Shown one piece after another: positions 25,657 to 35,082 of a DNA stretch of 64,000 nucleotides (within the stretch, counting starts at the first letter, position 1; every line of letters starts with the position of its first letter). The DNA lies in assembly GCF_963676475.1 (NCBI RefSeq), contig NZ_OY781106.1, forward strand, positions 124,001-188,000. Reading direction: 5' to 3'. A program made the position numbers and the translations under genes. Source of the stretch: an uncultured Celeribacter sp. (GTDB lineage Bacteria; Pseudomonadota; Alphaproteobacteria; Rhodobacterales; Rhodobacteraceae). The notes below the pieces were generated by a model. The model worked only from the letters and a program-made list of their open reading frames with translations. It was not told the origin of the DNA and ran no database searches.

Positions 25657-26346
25657 ATGAAAAACATCGAACCCGTTCTAATCACTGAGAAAAACGTCAC
25701 TTTGCTGGGCGGTGGCACAATTTGTGGCACTTTGCTGAAAGAGACGCTTGTTCACGCGCCCTGTCTTGTGGCGGCGGACGGAGCGGCGGGGCAGGCGCTG
25801 GCGCTGAGTCATCGCCCTGACCGCGTCATCGGTGATTTCGACAGCCTGACGGATGAGATGCGCGCGGAGATTCCCGAAGAAAGCCTGATCCATGTGCCGG
25901 AACAGGACAGCACGGATTTCGAGAAATGCCTGACGCGCGTTGAGGCGCCGATGATGTTTGGCGTGGGCTTCACCGGCGGGCGTATTGATCATGAGTTGGC
26001 GGTCTATGCGACGCTGACCTGCTTTCCGAACCGGCGCTGCGTGATTTTGGGCGCGGAAGACCTGTGTTTCATGGCACCGCCTGAGCTGGTGTTGCCGACA
26101 GAGCCGGGGCAGCGCGTGTCGCTCTTTCCGATGGCTCGGGTAGCGGGGCGTTCGGAGGGGCTGCGTTGGCCCATCGCAGGTCTGGATTTCGCGCCGGATC
26201 GCCGGATTGGCACCTCGAATGAGGCGGTGGCGACAGAGGTGCGGCTGGAATTCGATCGGCCGGGGATGATGGTGATCCTGCCACGTGAGAGATGTGACGC
26301 GGAGCTGGTGGCGCGGCTGATCGCGGCGCCCAAATGGCCGCTTTAG
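25657..26346 (+). CDS. Thiamine pyrophosphokinase
   Basis: 229 residues. Converts thiamine to thiamine diphosphate with ATP. Diagnostic segments are VAADGAAGQAL, DRVIGDFDSL with its metal-binding Asp pair, QDSTDFEKCL and GFTGGRIDHELA. The length is usual. It is monocistronic and overlaps the convergent DMT transporter by four bases. No other thi gene is nearby, which fits a cofactor-salvage role. Confidence 0.93.
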   Translation: MKNIEPVLITEKNVTLLGGGTICGTLLKETLVHAPCLVAADGAAGQALALSHRPDRVIGDFDSLTDEMRAEIPEESLIHVPEQDSTDFEKCLTRVEAPMMFGVGFTGGRIDHELAVYATLTCFPNRRCVILGAEDLCFMAPPELVLPTEPGQRVSLFPMARVAGRSEGLRWPIAGLDFAPDRRIGTSNEAVATEVRLEFDRPGMMVILPRERCDAELVARLIAAPKWPL

Positions 26347-27281
26347 AACGCGGTCGGATCGCCGGGGACAGCGGGTTTTTGCAGGTTCACCCGCTCGCGG
26401 TGGATCAGGTAAAGCCCTGATGCGACAATCACCGCAATGCCGAGCCAGACCACGGGCGAGGGGAAATCGCCAAAGATCAACAAGCCTGCAAGGGTTGAAA
26501 ACGCCAGCTCCAGATAGGCCAGAGGCGCGATGGTGGCCGAGGGCGCGAGGGTGAGCGCAAGCGTCAGCCCCTGATGCGAGAGCGTGGCGGCGAGGCCGAC
26601 GCCGATGAGCCAGAGCCAGAAAATGCCCTGCGGCATTACCGGGTCGAGCGGACCGCCGGAGCCGTCGAAAATGAGGAGCAAAGGCAGGGCGACGATGAGG
26701 GCGGCGAGCGCCGTGGTGCTTTGCAGTGCGACCGGATGATACTGGCGCAGGGCCCGCGTCACCAGCATGTAGCAGGCGAAAAAGAACCCGGCCGCGAGCG
26801 GCAAAAGTGCGGCCGAGCCGAAATTCAACAGACCGGGGCGGACCACGATCAACACGCCGACAAAGCCGACCAAAGCGGCAAGAATGCGACGCGGACCGAC
26901 CTCTTCGCCAAACAGCATCCAGCCGAGGAGGAGAATAATGAAAGGCTCGACAAAGGTGATCGCCAGGGCATCGGCCAAGGGCATGATCGAGACGGCCCAG
27001 ACAAAGGCGAAGGTCGCCGCCAAGGTGAAAAGCCCACGCAGAAAGATCAGCGCCGCATCGCGGGCGGAGTGCAACAGCGGCAAGCGCATCATCAAGGCGA
27101 TGGGCAACAACAAAGCGCCCTGCACCAGAAACCGCGCGGCGGTGATCTGGCCGACCGCGTGTTCTGCGGCTGCGAGCTTGGCAAAGACGTCGATCACCGG
27201 CGCGACGGCGCAGTAAACGAGCATCATCGCCATGCCCAGAAGCGGGCGGTCTTGTTTGGGGCTGGAGGCGGTCTGTGTCAT
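26343..27281 (-). CDS. EamA/DMT-family membrane transporter
   Basis: 312 residues with ten hydrophobic helices in two EamA repeats, each near 140 residues, for example FVWAVSIMPLADALAITFVEP in the first and the LAYLELAFSTLAGLLIFGDFPS stretch in the second. ATG 27281 is preferred to a GTG 21 bases upstream. The substrate cannot be predicted. It lies convergent to thiamine pyrophosphokinase and upstream, on the same strand, is the DUF454 gene. Confidence 0.9.
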   Translation of the reverse strand: MTQTASSPKQDRPLLGMAMMLVYCAVAPVIDVFAKLAAAEHAVGQITAARFLVQGALLLPIALMMRLPLLHSARDAALIFLRGLFTLAATFAFVWAVSIMPLADALAITFVEPFIILLLGWMLFGEEVGPRRILAALVGFVGVLIVVRPGLLNFGSAALLPLAAGFFFACYMLVTRALRQYHPVALQSTTALAALIVALPLLLIFDGSGGPLDPVMPQGIFWLWLIGVGLAATLSHQGLTLALTLAPSATIAPLAYLELAFSTLAGLLIFGDFPSPVVWLGIAVIVASGLYLIHRERVNLQKPAVPGDPTAF

Positions 27282-27365
27282 GCGCTCATTTGCGATGCGC
27301 ACTGTCTGAGATGCAAGCCTTGTGGCTGTGCGTTGCTGGTTTTGCGGTGAGAGAGAGCGCTCAGC

Positions 27366-27734
27366 TCACGCGTCAGGTCGGGTTAGAATATAAAGCGCCC
27401 CGATGCCGATCAGCACGGCCTGAAGCCCGAGATAGAGCGGAGGGACCCGCAGGAGCAGAGTGGGGATGAAGCTCGACATCATCATCGCGATAGACACCAG
27501 CTTGATCCGCCGCGGGATGGCGCCGGTCTCTTCCCAGTTTTGGATACTTGGGCCGAACCGGGCGTTGTCGAGCAACATTTGACGCAGACGCGGCGCGCCT
27601 TTGGTGAAAAAGAAGGCCGCTAGGATGAGAAAAATCGTGGTCGGCATCACGGGCAAGAACACACCGATTACCCCCAGCGCCACACAAAGCGCGCCGAGCG
27701 TCAGATGTATGTATTTCACGATCCGGTCCGTCAT
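27366..27734 (-). CDS. DUF454/YbaN-family inner-membrane protein
   Basis: 122 residues with three to four hydrophobic helices. LGALCVALGVIGVFLPVMPTT, then FFFTKGAPRLRQMLLDN and WEETGAIPRRIKL, are the typical YbaN signature (small membrane protein, function unknown). The ATG at 27734 is chosen because the frame upstream is hydrophilic and unconserved-looking. It is divergent from rpiA across a 193-base gap. Confidence 0.88.
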   Translation of the reverse strand: MTDRIVKYIHLTLGALCVALGVIGVFLPVMPTTIFLILAAFFFTKGAPRLRQMLLDNARFGPSIQNWEETGAIPRRIKLVSIAMMMSSFIPTLLLRVPPLYLGLQAVLIGIGALYILTRPDA

Positions 27735-27927
27735 GGGGAGAGCCTGACATAGGTGTCTTTCGAAATCATCTACGCCAGTTGTCGCGGCTGTCCAGTTTTC
27801 ATCCGAAATTGGTCGCAAGGTGGCTTGATTTTATCTGTCAAAACAGCCCACAGGGGCCTATAACGGGGCCGATAAGCGGCAAGATGCCGCCACGTCCTCA
27901 GTGATTGAAGCCAACCGGAGCCACACC

Positions 27928-28713
27928 ATGTCCGACACGCTGTCGCCCATCGACACCGCCAAATTCGTCGCCGCGAAAAAGGCGGTGGATTATGTCGAGG
28001 ACGGCATGAAGATCGGCCTGGGCACGGGATCGACCGCGGCCTGGATGGTGCGCTGTCTGGGCGAAATGGTGCGTGAAGAGGGGCTTAATATCGTCGGCGT
28101 TCCCACGTCGTCGCGCACGGCGGAGCTGGCGCGGCAACAGGGGATCAAGGTGATCTCCCTCGACGAGGCGAAATGGCTCGACCTGACGATTGACGGCGCC
28201 GATGAATTCGACGGCGAGTTGAACCTGATCAAGGGTGGCGGTGGCGCGTTGCTGCAGGAAAAGATCGTCGCGACGGCGTCGGATCAGATGATTGTCATCT
28301 CGGATGTCTCGAAACAGGTCGATATGCTGGGGGCCTTCCCGCTGCCCGTCGAGGTGATCCCCTTTGGCTGGCAGACGACGAAGGCGCTGGTCGAGGAAGC
28401 TCTGGTCTCGATGGATGTGCTGGGCCAGCAATCGACACTTCGGATGAATGGCGACGCCGCCTATGTGACCGACGAGGGCAACCATATCATCGACCTGCAT
28501 TTGCAACGCATCGGCAACGCGCGGCAACTTGCGCTGGTGCTCAACCAGATCCCCGGCGTGGTGGAAAACGGGCTGTTCATCGACATTTGTGACAAGGTGA
28601 TCATCGGCCATGGCGACGGGCGGGTGACGACGCGTGACATCCTCTCCGGCGAGGAGAGCGAGGATCAGGTCGAATTCGAAGAGAGCGAAAACATTTTCGC
28701 GGATCTCGACTGA
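27928..28713 (+). CDS. rpiA: Ribose-5-phosphate isomerase A
   Basis: 261-residue pentose-phosphate enzyme. GLGTGSTAAW, the catalytic DGADEFD and KGGGGALLQEK loops are intact. The C-terminal acidic tail (EEDQVEFEESENIFADLD-like) is a little longer than in E. coli. ATG 27928 follows CCGGAG. It precedes gor after a terminator, so it is probably transcribed alone. rpiB is also present at 17036. Confidence 0.96.
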   Translation: MSDTLSPIDTAKFVAAKKAVDYVEDGMKIGLGTGSTAAWMVRCLGEMVREEGLNIVGVPTSSRTAELARQQGIKVISLDEAKWLDLTIDGADEFDGELNLIKGGGGALLQEKIVATASDQMIVISDVSKQVDMLGAFPLPVEVIPFGWQTTKALVEEALVSMDVLGQQSTLRMNGDAAYVTDEGNHIIDLHLQRIGNARQLALVLNQIPGVVENGLFIDICDKVIIGHGDGRVTTRDILSGEESEDQVEFEESENIFADLD

Positions 28714-28755
28714 GCCTCTTGGTGTAGGCCTGCCTGTTCCTGTGATTTTGCAAGG

Positions 28756-28786
28756 ACCCCGTGCAGTCTGCGCGGGGTTTTCCTTT
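28756..28786 (+). terminator. Intrinsic terminator after rpiA
   Basis: CCCCGTGC and GCGCGGGG pair, with one G-T, around AGTCT, followed by TTTTCCTTT. Confidence 0.8.
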
Positions 28787-28844
28787 GCGGGCAAACCGCC
28801 TACATCTGTGTCAACTTTAGAATTCTTCCAAAAAGGCGGGACTG

Positions 28845-30206
28845 ATGGATTTCGACTATGATCTCTTTGTGATCGGCGGTGGCTCTGGCGGCGTGCGCGC
28901 GGCGCGGTTGACGGCGGCGGACGGCCATAAGGTGGCGATGGCGGAAGAATTCCGCATGGGCGGCACCTGTGTCATTCGCGGTTGTGTGCCGAAGAAACTC
29001 ATGGTCTTCGCCTCGCAATATTCCGGTCATGCCGAAGATGGCAAGAAATACGGTTGGGACATTCGTATCGGCCAATTCGACTGGCCGCAGTTTCAGGGCA
29101 AGTTGAAGGACGAGCTGTCGCGTCTCGAAGGCATCTATACCAAGAACGCCGGCAACGCAGGCGTCGAGATTCTGCATCAGCGCGCCACCGTCAAGGACCC
29201 GCACACCGTTGTTCTGGCCGATGGGACGGAGAAGACCGCGAAACACATCCTGATCGCCGTGGGCGGCACGCCCTTTGTGCCGGACAACGTGCCCGGGATC
29301 GAACTGGCGATCACGTCGAATGAGATTTTCGACATTCCTGAGCTGCCGAAACGCATCCTGATCGTGGGTGGCGGGTATATCGCCTGCGAATTCGCCTGCA
29401 TTTTCAAAGGTCTCGGCTCCGAGGTGACGCAATATTATCGCGGTGCGCAAATCCTGCGCGGCTTTGACGACGAGGCGCGCGGCCACATTGCGGAGCTGAT
29501 CGACGGGCAGGGCATCAACCTGCATGTCGGCACCGATGTTGAGCGTCTGGAACAGCGCGACGATGGCATTTGGGTCAAGGCGACGGATGGCCGCGAAGGC
29601 ACTTTTGACGTGGTGCTTTACGCGACGGGCCGCAAACCGGCGACGGCGGGGCTTGGCCTCGAAGAGGCGGGCGTCGAGATGGGCCGTTATGGCGAGGTCA
29701 AGGTCGATGAATACAGCCAGACCAACATCCCCTCGATCTTTGCTGTGGGCGATGTGACCGACCGCATCCAGCTGACGCCGGTGGCGATCCGTGAGGCGGT
29801 GGCCTTCCACGAGACCGTGTTCAAGGGCAATCCGATGAAACCGGACCACACCAACGTGCCCTCCGCGATCTTCACCCAGCCGGAATATGGCGCCGTGGGT
29901 CTGACCGAAGAGCAAGCCCGCGAAGAGGGGCCCATCGAGGTCTATTCCGCCGCCTTCCGCCCGATGCAGAACGCCTTCATCGAGAAAAACCACCGGGTGA
30001 TGTTCAAGCTGATCGTCTGCACGGACACCCGCAAAGTGCTTGGCTGTCACATCATCGCGCCGCAAGCGGGCGAGATGATCCAGCTCGCGGGTGTGGCGGT
30101 GAAAATGGGCGCCACGAAGGAGGATTTCGACGCCACCGTGGCGGTGCACCCGACCATGGCCGAAGAGATCGTCCTGATGAAAGAGCCGATCCGCATCCAT
30201 AAGTGA
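28845..30206 (+). CDS. gor: Glutathione-disulfide reductase
   Basis: 453-residue flavoprotein disulfide reductase that regenerates GSH with NADPH. FAD loop GGGSGGVRAAR, redox pair in GGTCVIRGCVPKKLM, NAD(P)-binding GGGYIACEFA and C-terminal HPTMAEE active-site His are present. Mercuric reductase and lipoamide dehydrogenase are less likely given RGCVPKKLM. It is followed by hflK, a common linkage in Rhodobacterales. Confidence 0.95.
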   Translation: MDFDYDLFVIGGGSGGVRAARLTAADGHKVAMAEEFRMGGTCVIRGCVPKKLMVFASQYSGHAEDGKKYGWDIRIGQFDWPQFQGKLKDELSRLEGIYTKNAGNAGVEILHQRATVKDPHTVVLADGTEKTAKHILIAVGGTPFVPDNVPGIELAITSNEIFDIPELPKRILIVGGGYIACEFACIFKGLGSEVTQYYRGAQILRGFDDEARGHIAELIDGQGINLHVGTDVERLEQRDDGIWVKATDGREGTFDVVLYATGRKPATAGLGLEEAGVEMGRYGEVKVDEYSQTNIPSIFAVGDVTDRIQLTPVAIREAVAFHETVFKGNPMKPDHTNVPSAIFTQPEYGAVGLTEEQAREEGPIEVYSAAFRPMQNAFIEKNHRVMFKLIVCTDTRKVLGCHIIAPQAGEMIQLAGVAVKMGATKEDFDATVAVHPTMAEEIVLMKEPIRIHK

Positions 30207-30357
30207 GCATTTGCCGGGATTTAAACGTGCTGCGACACCGTCGCCCCCTTGAAACCCGGCCCTAGAACGAACAGGTTACAGGGGAGCCTTGGCCCGACAG
30301 AAATCCAGACAGGATTTTCTGCCGGGTCAGACCCATACGAGAGAGGACTTGACCTTA

Positions 30358-31527
30358 ATGGCCAGCAACAATGGCGGACCTTGGGGCGGCGGCGGTGGCA
30401 ATCGCCCGACCGGAGGAGATGACCGTGGAAACGGGCGCGGCGGTGACAACCGTGGCAACAATGGCAATCGCCGCCCGGGCGACCAGCCGCAAATCCCCGA
30501 AATTGACGAAATGCTCAACAAGGGCAACGAATACCTGAAGGTGCTGATGGGCGGCAAAGGCGGCGGCAATGGCCGCTCCGGCGGCGGCTCTGGCGGTGGC
30601 GAAGGTCCGGGCGTGTCCAAGGGCATGATCAGCTTGGCGGTGCTAGGCGCCATCGGCCTTTGGGCTTTTTCCTCTTTCTACTCCGTTAAGCCTGAGGAGC
30701 AGTCTGTTGAGCTGTTCCTGGGGGATTTCTACAAGATCGGTCAGCCGGGTCTGAACTTTGCCCCCTGGCCGCTTGTGACGTATGAAAAAGTCATCGTCAC
30801 CGGCGAGCGCACCGAAAACATCGGCACGGCCGGACAGGGCAGCTCGGGTCTGATGCTGACCACCGATGAGAACATCGTCGACATTGACTTCCAGGTGGTC
30901 TGGAACATCAACGATCCGGCGAAATATCTGTTCAATCTGGCCGATCCGCGCGCCACGGTTCAGGCCGTGTCTGAATCCTCGATGCGGGAAATTATCGCGG
31001 CTTCTGAGCTGGCGCCGATCCTCAACCGGGACCGTGGTCTAATCGCCGACAATGCGATGATGCTCATTCAGAACACGCTCGACAGCTATGACAGTGGCAT
31101 CAACGTGATCCGCGTCAACCTCGACAAGGCCGACCCGCCGCAGGAAGTCATCGACGATTTCCGCGACGTGCAGGCCGCCGAGCAGGAACGTGACCGTCTG
31201 GTCCGTCAGGCCGATGCCTACGCCAACACCGTGCTGGCCGGCGCGCGTGGTACCGCCGCGCAGATCCTCGAAGAGGCCGAAGCCTATCGGGCACAGGTCG
31301 TCAACGACGCCGAAGGTCAGGCCTCGCGTTTCTCCGCGGTTTTGACCGAATATCAGAACGCGCCCGAAGTGACACGCAAACGCCTCTATCTTGAGGCCAT
31401 CGAAGAGGTCTATGGCGATATGGACAAGATCATTCTCGATGACGCCGCCGGGGGCGGGCAAGGCGTTGTGCCCTATCTGCCGCTCAATGAGCTGCGCCGC
31501 AGCACCACCGATGAGGAGCAGAACTGA
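30358..31527 (+). CDS. hflK: FtsH protease modulator HflK
   Basis: 389-residue SPFH-domain protein, membrane-anchored with its bulk in the periplasm, forming the HflKC cage around FtsH. The N-terminus is a Gly/Arg/Asn-rich cytosolic stretch of about 85 residues, then one helix (MISLAVLGAIGLWAFSSFY) and the SPFH domain with VVWNINDPAKYLFN. ATG 30358 follows a GAGAGGA site; the frame opens 69 bases earlier. Its stop overlaps the hflC start by one base. Confidence 0.96.
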   Translation: MASNNGGPWGGGGGNRPTGGDDRGNGRGGDNRGNNGNRRPGDQPQIPEIDEMLNKGNEYLKVLMGGKGGGNGRSGGGSGGGEGPGVSKGMISLAVLGAIGLWAFSSFYSVKPEEQSVELFLGDFYKIGQPGLNFAPWPLVTYEKVIVTGERTENIGTAGQGSSGLMLTTDENIVDIDFQVVWNINDPAKYLFNLADPRATVQAVSESSMREIIAASELAPILNRDRGLIADNAMMLIQNTLDSYDSGINVIRVNLDKADPPQEVIDDFRDVQAAEQERDRLVRQADAYANTVLAGARGTAAQILEEAEAYRAQVVNDAEGQASRFSAVLTEYQNAPEVTRKRLYLEAIEEVYGDMDKIILDDAAGGGQGVVPYLPLNELRRSTTDEEQN

Positions 31528-32402
31528 TGAAGAAACTTCCCATTCTTTTCGGCCTGATCTTTGTGGCGATTGTTTTGGTGATGTCCTCGCTCTTTATCGT
31601 GGACGAACGCCAAAAGGCGCTGGTGCTGCAATTCGGTCAGATCAAATCCGTCAAGGAAGACCCCGGTCTTGCCTTTAAGATCCCGTTCATTCAGGAAGTG
31701 GTCTATTACGACGACCGTATCCTGTCGCTGGAAACGCCTGAGATCGAGGTCACGCCCTCGGATGACCGTCGCCTTCTGGTCGACGCTTTCGCGCGCTACC
31801 GCATTTCCGATGTGGTCCGGTTCCGTCAGGCCGTCTCTACCGGCGGCATCGCGCTGGCCGAGGACCGTCTGCAAGGCATTCTGAACGCCCGTGTGCGTGA
31901 AGTGTTGGGGTCGGACAGCGTGACCTCTTCGACCATCCTCTCCGATGATCGGGCGCAGCTGATGGAACGCATTCGCGACACTGCTCGTGCGCAGGCTCTG
32001 TCCTTGGGCGTCGAAGTCGTTGACGTGCGTCTCAAACAAACCTTCCTGCCGGATCAAAACCTTGACGCGACATTTGCGCGGATGAGTGCGGAGCGGGCCC
32101 GTGAGGCCGCTGACGAACGTGCGCGCGGTCAAGAAGCCGCACAGCGTGTGCGCGCGCAGGCCGACCGGACCGTGGTCGAGCTTGAATCCGATGCACAGCG
32201 CCAGTCCGAGATCACCCGCGGTGAAGCGGATGCGGAAAAGAACCGCATCTATGCCGAGGCCTATGGTGCGGACCCGGAGTTCTTTGAATTCTACCGCTCT
32301 CTCGATGCCTATCGTCGGGGCCTCAAAGGCTCGAACACCACGATGGTGCTGTCTCCCGACAGTGAGTTCTTCGATTACCTGAAGTCCGACTCCGGGCGCT
32401 AA
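31527..32402 (+). CDS. hflC: FtsH protease modulator HflC
   Basis: 291-residue partner of HflK with an N-terminal helix (ILFGLIFVAIVLVMSSLFIV) and SPFH domain, followed by a coiled region rich in Arg/Ala/Glu (ERAREAADERARGQEAAQ). The C-terminal TMVLSPDSEFFDYLKS is characteristic of HflC. The ATG overlaps the hflK stop (TGATG). A terminator follows; the protease gene downstream has its own leader. Confidence 0.96.
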   Translation: MKKLPILFGLIFVAIVLVMSSLFIVDERQKALVLQFGQIKSVKEDPGLAFKIPFIQEVVYYDDRILSLETPEIEVTPSDDRRLLVDAFARYRISDVVRFRQAVSTGGIALAEDRLQGILNARVREVLGSDSVTSSTILSDDRAQLMERIRDTARAQALSLGVEVVDVRLKQTFLPDQNLDATFARMSAERAREAADERARGQEAAQRVRAQADRTVVELESDAQRQSEITRGEADAEKNRIYAEAYGADPEFFEFYRSLDAYRRGLKGSNTTMVLSPDSEFFDYLKSDSGR

Positions 32403-32423
32403 GATACGTGCGACAAGTCATTG

Positions 32424-32455
32424 AAAAGGGGCCCTGTTTCGGGCCCCTTTTCTTT
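32424..32455 (+). terminator. Intrinsic terminator after hflC
   Basis: AAAAGGGGCCC and GGGCCCCTTTT pair around a TGTTTC loop, then a T-rich run. Confidence 0.9.
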
Positions 32456-32518
32456 TGGACAGGCTTTTGGACAGGCTTGGCTTCGACCGGTTTGCCTGCC
32501 CCTTTCCCTCGCATTAAA

Positions 32519-32627
32519 GCGTTTTTCTTTTTATCTGAGCCAGGGAAAAAGAAAAACGCAGTGCAACATATAAACGTTGTGAGCGCTTCACACCAAATCT
32601 GTGATTCAGATTTGATGCGAAACGCTT
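32519..32627 (+). repeat. Structured intergenic repeat, copy A
   Basis: Three hairpins in series. The first has perfect 14-base arms GCGTTTTTCTTTTT (32519-32532) and complement (32546-32559). The second is centred on GCAACATA..GTTG. The third has inner arms CAAATCTG/CAGATTTG (32594-32614) inside outer arms near AGCGCTT/AAACGCT. The same order and spacing recur at 37022-37132, where the second and third hairpins are conserved in sequence but the first has unrelated yet perfectly paired arms. Confidence 0.75.
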
Positions 32628-32640
32628 TAATCTCAATCAG

Positions 32641-32651
32641 ATTAACCTTAA
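32641..32651 (+). repeat. ATTAACCTTAA 11-mer, copy 1
   Basis: Exact copy of an 11-base motif that also occurs (either strand) at 37276-37286, 40698-40709, 40713-40723 and 40730-40740. It lies directly after repeat copy A. Function unknown. Confidence 0.7.
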
Positions 32652-32914
32652 CGCAACTCAAAGGTGGGACGCATCGTGGTCGGGATATGAAGGTCGTCCA
32701 CCCGCTTGCATAACCTGACAGCAGAGCGCCCGATTTCCCCGCAAAACCGCCGCCTTTCTGCTTGTCACACCCCGCTCACATGCTGTTGACTGAACGCGAC
32801 CGACATTGAGTTGTGTCGACACGCCCCTATTTGTACCCCTGAGGACAGTCGCCGCGCCGCAGATCGGGAGGAAACGCTCCCGAAAGAGCGCATCATACGG
32901 AGGATATTAGACCT

Positions 32915-34408
32915 ATGACACAGGCCGTGACACAGGCTCGCGCCGTCACTTTCACCCCTCAGGACACACGCGTTGGTTTGCGCATGATGGTCATGGCGCT
33001 GATGGGCGCCCTTGCGATCATGTTCCAAACCATCGCGGCAGAGGCGCGTGGCGCGCCGGAAACTTTTGCCGATCTGGCGGAAGAGGTCAGCCCCGCCGTG
33101 GTCAATATAACCACGACCACCGTGGTTGAGGCCTCCACCAATCAACAGCCCATCGTGCCCGAAGGCTCGCCTTTCGAGGATTTCTTCCGCGATTTCATGG
33201 ACCGCAATGGTCCCGGCGGTCAGGCTCCGCGCCGGTCGCAGGCTCTGGGCTCCGGTTTTGTCATCTCTGAAGACGGCTATATCGTGACCAACAACCACGT
33301 GATCGAAGGCGCCGACGAGATCGAGATCGAGTTTTTCGAAGGTTTCACCTTGCCCGCGAAACTCGTGGGCACCGATCCGAAAACCGACATCGCCGTGTTG
33401 AAAGTCGAAAGCGACAAGCCCTTGGCTTACGTGCCTTTCGGGGACAGCGATGTCGCCCGCGTTGGCGATTGGGTCATGGCCATGGGCAACCCGCTGGGGC
33501 AGGGCTTTTCCGTCTCCGCCGGTATCGTGTCGCAACGTGGCCGGGCTCTGTCGGGGGCTTATGACGATTACATTCAGACCGACGCCGCCATCAACCGAGG
33601 CAACTCTGGCGGGCCGCTCTTTAACATGGATGGTCAGGTGATCGGCGTAAACACCGCGATCCTGTCGCCCAACGGTGGCTCCATCGGCATCGGTTTTTCG
33701 ATGGCATCTAATGTCGTGACCAAAGTGGTCGATCAGCTCAAGGAATACGGCGAAACCCGTCGCGGTTGGTTGGGTGTCCGCATTCAACGCGTGACCGACG
33801 ATGTGGCCGAGGCCATGGGGCTCGAAGAGGTCAAAGGCGCTTTGGTCACCGATGTGCCGGACGGTCCCTCGAAAGAGGCGGGCATCGAGAGCGGCGACGT
33901 GATCCTGTCCTTTGACGGCAAAGATGTCGCCGACGACCGCGCCCTGGTGCGAACGGTTGGTGAGACCGAGGTCGGCAAAGCCGTGCGCGTCGTGGTGTTC
34001 CGCGATGGCAAGACCAAGACGCTGATGGTCACCTTGGGCCGTCGCGAAGAGGCCGAAAACGTGGCTTTCCCGACCGAGGGTGATGGCATGACGCCGCAGG
34101 CACCGGAGACGGTGTCGATGATGGGCATGACGCTTCAGCCGCTGGACGACACGTTGCGCGAAGAGTTGGGCGTCTCCGCCGGGACCACCGGTCTGGCCGT
34201 GGTCGAGGTGGACGAGACGTCGGAGGCCTTCACCAAAGGTTTGCGCGCCGGTGATGTGATCACCGAAGCCGGCCAGCAGAAACTCGCGAGCCTCTCCGAT
34301 CTGGAGGCCCGCGTCACCGAGGCGCAAGAGGCGGGTCGCAAAACCGTCCTGCTTCTGGTCCGCCGCGCTGGCGAGCCGCGCTTTGTGGCCTTGGGGGTCG
34401 GCGAGTAA
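32915..34408 (+). CDS. Do-family periplasmic serine endopeptidase (DegP/DegQ-like)
   Basis: 497 residues: hydrophobic signal segment (about residues 27-44), trypsin-like domain with His in YIVTNNHVIEGA, Asp in DPKTDIAVLK and Ser in RGNSGGPLFN, then two PDZ domains (near ERRGWLGVRI-type and GLAVVEVDETSEAF segments). The triad is complete, so it should be active in envelope protein quality control. It follows hflKC, another quality-control module. The SD GGAGGA lies a little far (about 10 bases) from ATG 32915; the long N-terminus before the signal helix may mean that a later start is used. Confidence 0.94.
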   Translation: MTQAVTQARAVTFTPQDTRVGLRMMVMALMGALAIMFQTIAAEARGAPETFADLAEEVSPAVVNITTTTVVEASTNQQPIVPEGSPFEDFFRDFMDRNGPGGQAPRRSQALGSGFVISEDGYIVTNNHVIEGADEIEIEFFEGFTLPAKLVGTDPKTDIAVLKVESDKPLAYVPFGDSDVARVGDWVMAMGNPLGQGFSVSAGIVSQRGRALSGAYDDYIQTDAAINRGNSGGPLFNMDGQVIGVNTAILSPNGGSIGIGFSMASNVVTKVVDQLKEYGETRRGWLGVRIQRVTDDVAEAMGLEEVKGALVTDVPDGPSKEAGIESGDVILSFDGKDVADDRALVRTVGETEVGKAVRVVVFRDGKTKTLMVTLGRREEAENVAFPTEGDGMTPQAPETVSMMGMTLQPLDDTLREELGVSAGTTGLAVVEVDETSEAFTKGLRAGDVITEAGQQKLASLSDLEARVTEAQEAGRKTVLLLVRRAGEPRFVALGVGE

Positions 34409-34429
34409 CGCCCCCCATCAAGACATGCG

Positions 34430-34460
34430 AAAGGCGGCTCCCCGGGGCCGCCTTTTTCTT
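34430..34460 (+). terminator. Intrinsic terminator after Do-family protease
   Basis: AAGGCGGC and GCCGCCTT arms around a CCCCGGG-rich loop, then TTTCTTTTT. Confidence 0.88.
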
Positions 34461-34474
34461 TTTGGGCTTCTGTG

Positions 34475-35068
34475 TCAGGCGTCTGACAGCTGTTCCAAAA
34501 CAAAATTAGCGCGGGTTTCGACATCGGTTTTGGGCAAAATGACCGGCGTGTATCCAAGTGCGCAGTAGGCCTTGAGCAAACGATGATATTCCTCTCGCGC
34601 CTCCGTCAGGCTGTGTTGCCGTTCGGCGTCCGCGCGATAAATCTCTGGCCAAGGTGGCGTCAAAAACACTTGCGTCTGAAACCGAGGCGAGGAGTTGAGA
34701 GACGTTGCGGCGGGGATCCCCGTTGCAGTTTCCAAGGCCACGGCAGCGTCGATCAAGCCGCGATCAAAAAAGACCCAGTCCGCTTGGTCCCCGTCCGCGT
34801 GATCCCACGTGGTGTGCGCCTCGTCGATGTGCGCCCTGAGCGCGGCTCTATCCTGTTCCGCCACATGCATGGCGCGTCTGGCAAAGGCTTCGAGATCGAC
34901 CCAGGGCAAAGCCTTGCCGCCGTGCCGCACTTCCTCCGCGACGATTCTGCGGCCGGGTTCCTCGACGGTGCGAAAGCCTCTTTGGGCCAATGCGGTCAGA
35001 AGTGTCGATTTCCCTCCGCCGGAACATCCCGATAAAATCACATGCTGATGTGAGGCTTGTTTCTGCAT
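34475..35068 (-). CDS. AAA_28-type P-loop ATPase/kinase-like protein
   Basis: 197 residues with Walker A LSGCSGGGKST at residues 12-22, EEPGRRIVAEEV, and Walker B-like WVFFDRGLIDAAVAL. The set resembles the NadR/Ttd14-type AAA_28 domain, stand-alone kinases or phosphatase-like P-loop proteins of unknown substrate. No signal peptide. It is followed upstream in the same direction by the lipoprotein gene, but transcription of both is minus and the two are 14 bases apart, so an operon is likely. Confidence 0.82.
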   Translation of the reverse strand: MQKQASHQHVILSGCSGGGKSTLLTALAQRGFRTVEEPGRRIVAEEVRHGGKALPWVDLEAFARRAMHVAEQDRAALRAHIDEAHTTWDHADGDQADWVFFDRGLIDAAVALETATGIPAATSLNSSPRFQTQVFLTPPWPEIYRADAERQHSLTEAREEYHRLLKAYCALGYTPVILPKTDVETRANFVLEQLSDA

Positions 35069-35082
35069 GACCGCTCCTGAGA

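Larger units (their letters stand above)
32403..32914. other. 512-base intergenic region: terminator, structured repeat and protease leader
   Basis: It holds the hflC terminator, a 12-base tandem duplication (TTTTGGACAGGC at 32453-32464 and 32465-32476), repeat copy A, one ATTAACCTTAA motif and about 260 bases of leader for the protease gene. I see no open frame with gene-like features. Confidence 0.7.
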
